From positions 1-5,763 of the forward strand of contig JAADHP010000176.1 of the NCBI GenBank assembly GCA_013151785.1: a DNA stretch of 5,763 nucleotides, read 5' to 3'. The notes beneath the pieces are model-generated. The model was not told where the DNA came from and made no database searches. It saw nothing but the letters and a program-made list of their open reading frames with translations. The position numbers were made by a program, and so were the translations under genes. This DNA is from Nitrospirota bacterium. GTDB taxonomy: Bacteria > Nitrospirota > Thermodesulfovibrionia > Thermodesulfovibrionales > JdFR-85. Positions 1 through 5,736 of this stretch are shown in pieces. Position 1 is the stretch's first letter. Each line of letters starts with the position of its first letter.

Positions 1-5
1 AACAA

Positions 6-101
6 GGGGTCCCCGAAAAGTCAAAGACTTTTTGGGGTATAACTGCCATGGATGGCCTGTGAGAAACGGGGTCCCCATAAAGTCGGAAGACTTTATGGGG
101 T
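6..101. repeat. Tandem hairpin element A (two similar hairpins around a palindrome)
   Basis: Two direct copies of a roughly 33-base unit (6-38 and 68-101) each form a hairpin. The first pairs 11-22 with 26-37 (12 pairs, one G-T wobble, 3-base loop). The second pairs 73-84 with 89-100 (12 perfect pairs, loop GGAA, a GNRA-type tetraloop if transcribed). Each unit begins with GGGGTCCCC, itself a palindrome. Between them lies GCCATGGATGGC (45-56). The stems can also pair across units: 26-37 with 73-84 has only one mismatch, which would enclose the central palindrome. No T-tract follows either hairpin, so these are not classical intrinsic terminators. The element lies upstream of the predicted divIVA promoter, so it is probably not in that transcript. 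It may belong to whatever lies to the left of the window. Confidence 0.75.
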
Positions 102-131
102 GTCAGTTGAGACGAAAAATTAATATCCCCT

Positions 132-164
132 GTCCTACAAGGACTTACACGATTTATCGGACAG
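132..164. promoter_or_regulatory. Small inverted repeats overlapping the promoter upstream region
   Basis: GTCCT (132-136) and AGGAC (140-144) form a 5-bp inverted repeat with a 3-base spacer. CTGTCC (130-135) also matches GGACAG (159-164) in inverted orientation. Both sit where a -35 element or operator would lie relative to the -10 at 171-176. They could bind a regulator, but arms this short occur often by chance. No known operator is recognised. Confidence 0.2.
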
Positions 165-167
165 TAT

Positions 168-176
168 TGATATAAT
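168..176 (+). promoter_or_regulatory. Extended -10 promoter for divIVA-hisS
   Basis: TGATATAAT matches the sigma-70 extended -10 consensus (TGnTATAAT) exactly, with the -10 hexamer at 171-176. No convincing -35 hexamer lies 16-18 bases upstream (the 17-base position reads CACGAT), which is tolerated by extended -10 promoters. Transcription would start near 183, giving a leader of roughly 23 bases before the ATG at 206. Because hisS overlaps the first gene, this is the likely promoter for both. Confidence 0.6.
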
Positions 177-191
177 ATAGCAATAAATTTT

Positions 192-199
192 AAAGGAGG
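192..199 (+). promoter_or_regulatory. Shine-Dalgarno of the DivIVA-domain gene
   Basis: AAAGGAGG is a near-perfect anti-16S match ending 6 bases before the ATG at 206. It fixes that start and excludes the out-of-frame ATG at 201. Confidence 0.8.
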
Positions 200-205
200 C
201 ATGTT

Positions 206-793
206 ATGAGAATAACACCCCTTGATATTCAGCAAAAGCAGTTTCCCATTAAGTTCAGGGGTTTTGATGTAGAAGAGGTTTACGCCTTCTTAGAGGTAAT
301 CAGGGAGGAGATGGAGGATCTGCTGAGAGAGAATGCATCCTTGAAGGAGCAGATTCACAGGGCTGAGCAACAGCTGCAGGAGTACAGGGACATGGAAAAC
401 ACCCTCCGTGAAACCCTCATGACTGCACAGCAGATGGTAGAGGACTTCAAAAACAATGCCCGTAAAGAGGCTGATCTGATCATCAGAGAGGCTGAATTGA
501 AGGCTGATGCCATGATAAAGGAGGCCCAGGAGAAGGTTATCAAGATACATGAAGACATAGTTGATCTGAAAGGCATCCGCCGTCATTTCAAGGAAGAGCT
601 AAAGCGACTTATTGAAAGCCACTTGATGATGCTTGATTTTGACGAGACAAGGGAAGAAGAGGCAAAAGAGGCTGAACAGGAATCCCCTATTGTTACATCC
701 GAAAAAGAGGAGACCTATGAAGAACCTGAGGAGTTTTATCTGAGTCCACCCTTTAAGGAAGAAGATGATGAGCGTGAAGTTCAGGACGATTAA
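206..793 (+). CDS. divIVA: DivIVA-domain coiled-coil protein
   Basis: This 195-residue protein begins with a clear DivIVA N-terminal domain: ITPLDIQQKQF followed by KFRGFDVEEVYAFLE (residues 3-30). Phe17 and Arg18 fall at the same positions as the Bacillus subtilis DivIVA residues that insert into and bind curved membrane. Residues about 24-140 are charged and heptad-like, rich in Glu, Lys, Leu and Ala, consistent with a long coiled coil for oligomerisation. The tail (about 145-195) is strongly acidic, probably disordered, and shares no family motif. Family members mark negatively curved membrane at poles and division sites and recruit partners; the role outside Gram-positive bacteria is poorly defined, so a specific partner cannot be named. 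The ATG at 206 is supported by a strong Shine-Dalgarno. The 3' end overlaps hisS by 29 bases, suggesting co-transcription and coupled translation. Domain assignment is firm; the symbol is by domain rather than proven orthology. Confidence 0.88.
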   Translation: MRITPLDIQQKQFPIKFRGFDVEEVYAFLEVIREEMEDLLRENASLKEQIHRAEQQLQEYRDMENTLRETLMTAQQMVEDFKNNARKEADLIIREAELKADAMIKEAQEKVIKIHEDIVDLKGIRRHFKEELKRLIESHLMMLDFDETREEEAKEAEQESPIVTSEKEETYEEPEEFYLSPPFKEEDDEREVQDD

Positions 794-2045
794 GGGTGTT
801 CAGGACATATTACCACCCAAGACCTATCTCTGGCAGCGTGTAGAGGATGCTGCAAGAAGGATTTTCTCCCTTTTCGGCTTCTCTGAAATCAGAACACCCA
901 TAATGGAGTTTACAGAACTCTTTATAAGGAGCATTGGAGAGGATACTGACATTGTTGAAAAGGAGATGTACACCTTTCAGGACAGGGCAGGCAGAAGCAT
1001 AACCCTCAGGCCTGAAGGCACTGCATCAGTAGTGAGGGCCTATATACAGAATAATCTCTACAACCTTCCTGCACCACAGAAGTTTTACTATTGTGGGCCC
1101 ATGTTCCGTTATGAAAGGCCACAGAAGGGCAGATACCGGCAGTTCCATCAGATCGGTGTTGAGGCATTCTCAATAGACGACCCCTATCTTGAGGCTGAAT
1201 TAATCGAGATGCTCTGGCTCTTGCTGGAACATCTGGGCATTGAAGACCTTAACACAGAGGTGAACTCCATTGGCTGTACCCAGTGCAGACCCCTGTACAA
1301 AGAGAACCTCCTTGAGTACCTCAAGGGGAATATGGATTCCCTGTGCTCAGATTGTAAGAGACGCTACCAGCACAACCCCCTCAGGGTCTTTGACTGTAAG
1401 GTGGATACCTGTAAGGGTATAATATCCAGTGCACCAAAGATAACAGAGTTTCTCTGTAATACCTGCAAAGAGCATTTCAGCAGGTTTCTTTCCAGCCTGA
1501 GAAAACTTGATATACCCTATAGCATCAATCCATCCATGGTAAGGGGGCTTGACTATTACACAAGAACGGTTTTTGAGGTCACCACCACTGCTCTTGGAGC
1601 ACAGAATGCAGTGGCTGCAGGTGGAAGATACGACACCCTTGTGGAGGAGTTTGGTGGCCCAAAGACCCCTGCTGCAGGGTTTGCCATTGGAATGGAGAGG
1701 CTCATTACACTTCTTGAGGAGAAAACTGATACAGAGCCACCACAACCTGATGTCTATATAGTAAGCCTTGGCACTGATGCCACAGACAGGGCATACACTA
1801 TTGCATCAACACTGAGAAGAGAGGGGCTCTGGACAGAACTCTCCTATGGAATGGGCTCCCTAAAAAGTCAATTACGAAGGGCTGACAGATTCAGGGCAAA
1901 ACTTGCACTGATTATTGGAGAGGATGAACTGAAAAGGGGCACACTAACCTGCAAGAGGCTTACTGACGGGTTTCAGGGTGAGATTAAACTCACTGATGTG
2001 GTATCAGATATCAAGAGATTCCTGAATCATGATCAGGATACCTGA
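765..2045 (+). CDS. hisS: Histidyl-tRNA synthetase
   Basis: This cytoplasmic class II synthetase charges tRNA-His with histidine using ATP. All expected motifs are present in 426 residues: motif 1 (about 33-58), motif 2 (FRYERPQKGRYRQFHQ, 114-129), the HisRS-specific signatures RGLDYYTRTVFEV (260-272) and AAGGRYD (284-290), and motif 3 (GFAIGMERL, 305-313). The anticodon-binding domain follows from about 328 to 421. Length matches the family (E. coli 424). A cysteine-rich stretch between motif 2 and the HisA signature has four Cys pairs (171/174, 194/197, 211/216, 231/234), compatible with metal binding. The first in-frame starts are ATG at 765 and ATG at 768; AAGGA at 755-759 suits either, and spacing slightly favours 768. 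The start lies inside the end of the DivIVA-domain gene, implying translational coupling. The 3' end overlaps the opposing aat gene by 13 bases. Confidence 0.97.
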   Translation: MMSVKFRTIKGVQDILPPKTYLWQRVEDAARRIFSLFGFSEIRTPIMEFTELFIRSIGEDTDIVEKEMYTFQDRAGRSITLRPEGTASVVRAYIQNNLYNLPAPQKFYYCGPMFRYERPQKGRYRQFHQIGVEAFSIDDPYLEAELIEMLWLLLEHLGIEDLNTEVNSIGCTQCRPLYKENLLEYLKGNMDSLCSDCKRRYQHNPLRVFDCKVDTCKGIISSAPKITEFLCNTCKEHFSRFLSSLRKLDIPYSINPSMVRGLDYYTRTVFEVTTTALGAQNAVAAGGRYDTLVEEFGGPKTPAAGFAIGMERLITLLEEKTDTEPPQPDVYIVSLGTDATDRAYTIASTLRREGLWTELSYGMGSLKSQLRRADRFRAKLALIIGEDELKRGTLTCKRLTDGFQGEIKLTDVVSDIKRFLNHDQDT

Positions 2046-2728
2046 ATCTCTCCACTCCACCGTCCCCTCCTTGTGGGCATCTTCAGGGCCTTCTTCAGTA
2101 GCACCAGAAACTCCCTCCTTGGAATCTCCCTTGCACCTAATCTTTTAAGATGCTCTGTGGTAATCTGACAGTCTATAAACTGGAAGTCCCATCTTTTCAA
2201 TTGCTCAACCAGTTTTACAAGGGCAACCTTTGAGGCATTATTCATACGTGTAAACATGCTCTCACCAAAAAAGGCTGCACCAAGGCTGACCCCATAAAGC
2301 CCTCCCACAAGCAATCCATCAAACCATACCTCAACAGAATGGGCAAAACCAAGCCTGTGGAGTTCTATATAGGCCTCTATCATCTCCTGAGTTATCCAGG
2401 TATCCCCTGCCCTGTGGGTATGCACCTCTGCACAGCCCCTGATTACATCCTCAAAGGCATTGTCAAGGCTTATCCTGTATATGCCCTTCTTTATAAACTG
2501 CCTGAGGCTTCTTGAGACATGGAGTTCATCAAGAAAAAGCACAAGCCTTGGATCAGGTGACCACCACATTATGGGAGAACCTTTGGAATACCAGGGAAAG
2601 ATACCCATCCTGTAGGCAAGCAGAAGACGCTGAGGGCTCAGGTCACCTCCCACTGCCAGGAGACCATCCTTCTCAGCAAGATCAGGCGTGGGGAATATGG
2701 GATATTCAGTAAGTTCGTATATTGGCAT
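2033..2728 (-). CDS. aat: Leucyl/phenylalanyl-tRNA--protein transferase
   Basis: Aat transfers Leu or Phe from aminoacyl-tRNA to proteins with N-terminal Arg or Lys, creating primary N-degrons for ClpS-ClpAP. The 231-residue product has the full family pattern: GLLAVGGDLSP (22-32), YRMGIFPWY (39-47), WWSPDPR (55-61), HRAGDTWIT (105-113), GGLYGVSLGAAFFGESMF (142-159) and DCQ (186-188). Glu156 sits in the conserved GESMF segment, and Asp186 and Gln188 fall at the same numbering as the E. coli residues implicated in catalysis. Length is close to E. coli Aat (234). The ATG at 2728 matches the family N-terminus, but no good Shine-Dalgarno precedes it, so translation may be inefficient or depend on unusual initiation. 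It lies downstream of clpS-clpA on the same strand, as in other bacteria where these genes cluster, but is separated by a 379-bp gap containing a structured element. Read-through from clpA or its own weak promoter are both possible. Confidence 0.96.
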   Translation of the reverse strand: MPIYELTEYPIFPTPDLAEKDGLLAVGGDLSPQRLLLAYRMGIFPWYSKGSPIMWWSPDPRLVLFLDELHVSRSLRQFIKKGIYRISLDNAFEDVIRGCAEVHTHRAGDTWITQEMIEAYIELHRLGFAHSVEVWFDGLLVGGLYGVSLGAAFFGESMFTRMNNASKVALVKLVEQLKRWDFQFIDCQITTEHLKRLGAREIPRREFLVLLKKALKMPTRRGRWSGEIQVS

Positions 2729-2928
2729 TTCTAAAATTAGCCTGGATTCTAAGTGTGCACAGTCATCAAGCCAAAGGCTTATCTCTCATCCTCAATCACC
2801 ATGGAGACCAAAGGTTCATATAATTAAAGCCTTTCCAGGTTAAATGAAACCACACCCGAACCCGGTTAAAAAGTTAATGGTTGCAACTTCTTCTTATGCT
2901 TACAGCTGGATTTGGGCTGAATTTCATA
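2729..2928. other. Intergenic leader region upstream of aat
   Basis: No convincing gene is visible here apart from the tail of the doubtful small frame at 2874-3110. On the minus strand a weak promoter-like pair can be drawn, TTTAAC (2844-2839) and TATATG (2822-2817) with a 16-base spacer, which would leave a leader of about 80 bases before aat. The match is poor. Small palindromes occur at 2768-2780 (AAGCC-AAA-GGCTT) and 2880-2887 (GTTGCAAC). None is followed by a T-tract, so no terminator is called. Confidence 0.4.
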
Positions 2929-3110
2929 GACTTGTGGATATCACCTTTGAACGGTTTTAGAAAATCGTGAAGGTTCACCAGGAGGGTGAACCTGATTTTC
3001 TCCTCGGAGCATGCCATGGATGGCATGCGAGAATGATGTGAAAAGGTGATATCCATAAGTCTTTTCAAATCGGTTTTCTTCAGCGGCTTTCTATTGTCAA
3101 TAAAACTCAT
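2874..3110 (-). CDS. Doubtful small reading frame after clpA, running through element B
   Basis: An uninterrupted frame of 78 codons begins at ATG 3110, overlapping the clpA TGA by one base (TGATG), the same arrangement as the clpS-clpA junction. A GTG one codon earlier (3113) is also possible. The product is basic and mixed, without a signal peptide, membrane segment or domain I recognise. The Shine-Dalgarno is weak (AGG in the last clpA codons). Most of the frame is occupied by the inverted-repeat element at 2929-3061, so its sequence seems set by DNA or RNA structure rather than by protein selection, and residues near 29-34 simply read through the GCATGCC palindrome. I think it more likely a chance frame through a repeat than a gene, although the coupled start keeps the possibility open. 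Confidence 0.22.
   Translation of the reverse strand: MSFIDNRKPLKKTDLKRLMDITFSHHSRMPSMACSEEKIRFTLLVNLHDFLKPFKGDIHKSMKFSPNPAVSIRRSCNH
2929..3061. repeat. Element B: long inverted repeat enclosing two hairpins
   Basis: Bases 2929-2948 pair with 3042-3061 over 20 positions with a single G-T wobble, and A2928-T3062 adds a further pair. Inside are two hairpins. The first pairs 2960-2966 with 2994-3000 and 2971-2979 with 2985-2993, giving 7 plus 9 pairs around a 4-base bulge and a 5-base loop. The second is GCATGCCAT-GG-ATGGCATGC (3009-3028). Folded, this makes a three-way junction, as cruciform DNA or as RNA. It lies between the clpA stop and aat, and would be transcribed if clpA reads through. 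No target-site duplication or transposase is seen. It could be a dispersed palindromic repeat, a MITE-like remnant, a structured RNA or an mRNA-stabilising element. Confidence 0.8.
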
Positions 3111-5371
3111 CACGCCCTGTCTTCTATCTCAAACTCTATCTTTCCATTCCTCAACAAAACCCTCACATGACCACCCTTTTTCAGCCTGCCAAAGAGCAAC
3201 TCATCAGTAAGAGGGTCTTTTATCTCTTCCTGTATCACCCTTGCCATTGGACGGGCACCGTATTTAGGGTCATAGCCCTTTGAGGCAAGGTATCTTCTTG
3301 CATCTGGAGTGAGTTCAAAAGTAACCCGTTTGTCCTTGATCTGCTCCTGAAGCTCTCCAACAAATTTATCCACCACCTGCAGCATGATTTCTTCACTCAA
3401 TGGATTAAAAGTGATAATTCCATCAAGTCTGTTCCTGAACTCAGGATTGAAAAGTCTGTTAATAGCATCTCTGCTCTTTGCCCTTGCATCAGCAGACCTG
3501 TCGCCAAAACCTATCACATTCCTGTCCATCTCACGGGCACCTGCATTTGAGGTCATAATGAGTATCACATTCCTGAAATCAGCCTTCCTTCCAGTGTTGT
3601 CAGTTAGTGTTGCATAATCCATTATCTGAAGCAGAATATTGAATATATCAGGATGTGCCTTTTCAATCTCATCAAGCAACAGCACTGAATAGGGATGTTT
3701 TCTTATTGCCTCAGTGAGAAGTCCACCCTGGTCAAAGCCAACATAACCTGGAGGTGCACCAATCAGGCGTGAAACTGCATGCTTCTCCATATACTCACTC
3801 ATATCAAACCTTATGAACTTAACACCCAGTATATTTGCCATCTGACGTGACACCTCGGTCTTACCAACTCCTGTTGGGCCTGTGAAGAGGAATGACCCTA
3901 TGGGTCTCTGAGGAGACCCAAGCCCTGCACGGGACCGTTTGATTGCTGATACAAGACTGTGTATGGCCTCATCCTGACCATAGACCACCTTCTTCAGTTC
4001 CTCTTCAAGGTCCTTCAGTTTCCTTATATCTGAGGTGGAGATATTTTTTGGTGGAATCCTTGCTATTGAGGCAACCACCTCCTCTATCTCCTTCACGCCT
4101 ATCTTTTTGTTGGCCCTTTTATAGCCTTTCAACTTATATACCGCACCTGCCTCATCTATTACGTCTATGGCCTTGTCAGGGAGGAACCTGTCATTTATAT
4201 ACTTTACTGAAAGCTCTGCAGCAGCCTTTATAGCACTTTCCGTGTATCTGACTCCGTGGAACTCTTCATAGTATTCCTTAAGTCCCTTGAGGATCTTTAC
4301 AGTCTCCTTCACAGAGGGCTCCTCTATCTCGATCTTCTGGAATCTCCTTGAAAGTGCCCTGTCTTTTTCAAAGTAGTTTCTGTACTCCTCATAGGTGCTT
4401 GCACCAATGCATCTGAGTTGACCAGAGTTAAGCACAGGCTTCAGAATATTAGAGGCATCCAGCGAACCACCACTTGTTGCACCTGCACCAACCACTGTAT
4501 GTATTTCATCTATGAACAGGATTGCACCCTTTATCTTCTCAAGTGCCTTGATGGTGGCCTTAAGGCGTGCCTCAAACTCGCCCCTGTACTTTGTGCCTGC
4601 TATAAGGGCTCCCATATCAAGGGCAAATATCCTGGTATCCTTCATCTGCTGAGGCACCTCCTCACGGGCAATCTTCAGGGCAAGGCCCTCCACTATTGCT
4701 GTCTTTCCCACACCTGGCTCACCCACAAAGACAATGTTGTTCTTTCTTCTTCTACTAAGCACCTGTATTGCCCTTTTCAGTTCCCTGTCTCTTCCCACAA
4801 GGGGGTCTATCTCACCCTTTTTTGCCTTCTCCACAAGATCCACAGTGAATGCCCTGAGGGGGTCCTTCAAAGGATGCTGCCCTGGTCTTACCTGATGCCT
4901 TCTTTCATCCTCCTCTTCATCATCTACAGGATAAAGCTCCTCTGCCCTGGGAACTCCATGGGATATGTACTCAAGCACATCAAGCCTTGCAATACCTTCC
5001 TCTTCAAGGAAATATACTGCAAAGGACTCCTCCTCAAGAAACAGGGAGGCCAGGATGTCTCCTGCATCAGCATAGGGCTTCTCAGCTGACCTCACATGGT
5101 CAATAGCACGTTGAAGAACCCTGTTGAAGGCAATGGTGGGCTGGGGATAATAGTTCTTATTACTAATTTGTGGTATATACTCTTTAAAGAACCGATCAAG
5201 TCGCTTCTTAAGTCTTCTTGTATCACCACCACAGTTGGTAATGATTTCACTGCCCCAGCTATCCATTAAAATGGCATAGAGTATATGCTCTACAGTAAGG
5301 TACTCATGCCCTTTACGTCTTGCAAACTCTATTGTTTCTTCAATGGTATTTTCAATCTCTCTGCTTAACAT
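3110..5371 (-). CDS. clpA: ATP-dependent Clp protease ATP-binding subunit ClpA
   Basis: ClpA is the hexameric AAA+ unfoldase that feeds substrates to ClpP and accepts N-degron substrates from ClpS. From ATG 5371 the product is 753 residues (E. coli 758). Positions below use this start: an N-terminal double Clp-N domain (about 1-140), an acidic linker (about 150-158), AAA-1 with Walker A GEPGVGKT (217-224), pore KYRG (261-264), Walker B ILFIDE (284-289) and Arg-rich ALSRRFQK, then AAA-2 with Walker A GPTGVGKT (498-505), pore GYVGFDQGG (542-550), Walker B LLLDEIEKAH (564-573), a ClpP-docking IGF loop (620-622) and sensor-2 GARP (705-708). There is no ClpB/ClpC-type middle coiled coil. An upstream in-frame ATG (5392) would lie inside clpS and lacks a ribosome site. 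ATG 5371 matches E. coli ClpA's N-terminus (MLNQELE) and has GGAG 8 bases upstream. The start overlaps the clpS stop by one base. Confidence 0.98.
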   Translation of the reverse strand: MLSREIENTIEETIEFARRKGHEYLTVEHILYAILMDSWGSEIITNCGGDTRRLKKRLDRFFKEYIPQISNKNYYPQPTIAFNRVLQRAIDHVRSAEKPYADAGDILASLFLEEESFAVYFLEEEGIARLDVLEYISHGVPRAEELYPVDDEEEDERRHQVRPGQHPLKDPLRAFTVDLVEKAKKGEIDPLVGRDRELKRAIQVLSRRRKNNIVFVGEPGVGKTAIVEGLALKIAREEVPQQMKDTRIFALDMGALIAGTKYRGEFEARLKATIKALEKIKGAILFIDEIHTVVGAGATSGGSLDASNILKPVLNSGQLRCIGASTYEEYRNYFEKDRALSRRFQKIEIEEPSVKETVKILKGLKEYYEEFHGVRYTESAIKAAAELSVKYINDRFLPDKAIDVIDEAGAVYKLKGYKRANKKIGVKEIEEVVASIARIPPKNISTSDIRKLKDLEEELKKVVYGQDEAIHSLVSAIKRSRAGLGSPQRPIGSFLFTGPTGVGKTEVSRQMANILGVKFIRFDMSEYMEKHAVSRLIGAPPGYVGFDQGGLLTEAIRKHPYSVLLLDEIEKAHPDIFNILLQIMDYATLTDNTGRKADFRNVILIMTSNAGAREMDRNVIGFGDRSADARAKSRDAINRLFNPEFRNRLDGIITFNPLSEEIMLQVVDKFVGELQEQIKDKRVTFELTPDARRYLASKGYDPKYGARPMARVIQEEIKDPLTDELLFGRLKKGGHVRVLLRNGKIEFEIEDRA

Positions 5372-5685
5372 CACTCTCTCTCCATTATACATTTAAGTGG
5401 ATAGTTATTCTTCCGTGCAAGTTCATGCACAGTGTTAACCTTTGTCTCTGCAATCTCACGGGTATAAATACCACAGAGTCCTACCCCTCTTTGATGAACA
5501 TGAAGCATTATTCTCACTGCTTCATCACGGGGCTTGTTAAATACAGTCTCCAGCACATAAACAACAAAATCCATTGTTGTATAATCATCATTCAAAAGCA
5601 GTACCCTGTAAAGTCTTGGGGGTTTTGTCTTTTTTTCTGTCTTTGTTTCTTCTATCTCTTCATACCACGGCTCATAACCCGCCAT
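5371..5685 (-). CDS. clpS: ATP-dependent Clp protease adaptor ClpS
   Basis: ClpS binds proteins with N-terminal Leu, Phe, Tyr or Trp and hands them to ClpA. From ATG 5685 the product is 104 residues (E. coli 106). After a variable, charged N-terminal extension (about 1-20), needed in the family for delivery to ClpA, comes the folded core from PPRLYRVLLLNDDYT. The binding-pocket residues are present (numbered from ATG 5685): Asn32, Asp33 and Asp34 of the NDD motif, Met38 at the gatekeeper position, and Met60 and His64 in MLHVH. The AETK motif (79-82) and the C-terminal HELARKNNYPL segment are also typical. A GTG one codon upstream (5688) is possible, but GGAGG at 5697-5693 sits 7 bases before the ATG. 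The stop codon shares a base with the clpA ATG, so the adaptor and unfoldase are translationally coupled. Confidence 0.97.
   Translation of the reverse strand: MAGYEPWYEEIEETKTEKKTKPPRLYRVLLLNDDYTTMDFVVYVLETVFNKPRDEAVRIMLHVHQRGVGLCGIYTREIAETKVNTVHELARKNNYPLKCIMERE
5376..5383 (-). promoter_or_regulatory. clpA ribosome binding site inside the clpS 3' end
   Basis: GGAGAGAG lies within the last codons of clpS, with GGAG ending 8 bases before ATG 5371. It decides the clpA start against the longer in-frame ATG at 5392, which has no such site. Confidence 0.7.
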
Positions 5686-5692
5686 CACTCAC

Positions 5693-5697
5693 CCTCC
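5693..5697 (-). promoter_or_regulatory. Shine-Dalgarno of clpS
   Basis: GGAGG reads 7 bases before ATG 5685 on the minus strand. This spacing favours that ATG over the adjacent GTG at 5688, which would be only 4 bases away. Confidence 0.7.
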
Positions 5698-5707
5698 GAT
5701 CCAGGAT

Positions 5708-5736
5708 GTCATATTATATTTTATCATATTTGTCCA
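5708..5736 (-). promoter_or_regulatory. Candidate promoter for clpS-clpA
   Basis: On the minus strand TGGACA (5736-5731; five of six matches to TTGACA) is followed after 17 bases by TATGAC (5713-5708; four of six matches). A perfect TATAAT (5718-5713) lies just upstream of that hexamer but is too close (12 bases) to the same -35. The whole stretch is very AT-rich and precedes the clpS ribosome site by only 11-16 bases. The region is promoter-like; the exact hexamers are uncertain. Confidence 0.4.

Noticed and set aside
6..101. CRISPR array or intrinsic terminator at the left edge
   Set aside because: Only two units, each self-complementary and without equal-length spacers, so not a CRISPR array. 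No T-tract follows either stem, so not a standard terminator.
290..586. Minus-strand frames opposite the DivIVA-domain gene
   Set aside because: Leu-rich shadow of the coiled-coil codons; the plus-strand frame has a clear family match and Shine-Dalgarno.
1347..1745. Minus-strand open frame (132 codons) inside hisS
   Set aside because: Entirely antisense to conserved HisRS motifs, with no ribosome site or recognisable domain.
2768..2780. AAGCC-AAA-GGCTT hairpin as a terminator
   Set aside because: Five-pair stem with no T-run on either strand.
4418..5089. Long plus-strand open frame (223 codons) opposite clpA
   Set aside because: It lies wholly antisense to strongly conserved ClpA coding sequence, and its translation is low-complexity, Cys- and Leu-rich and matches no family I know.
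5372..5392. Longer clpA start at 5392
   Set aside because: It would add seven residues absent from E. coli ClpA and has no ribosome site, whereas ATG 5371 has GGAG at good spacing and the TGATG coupling.
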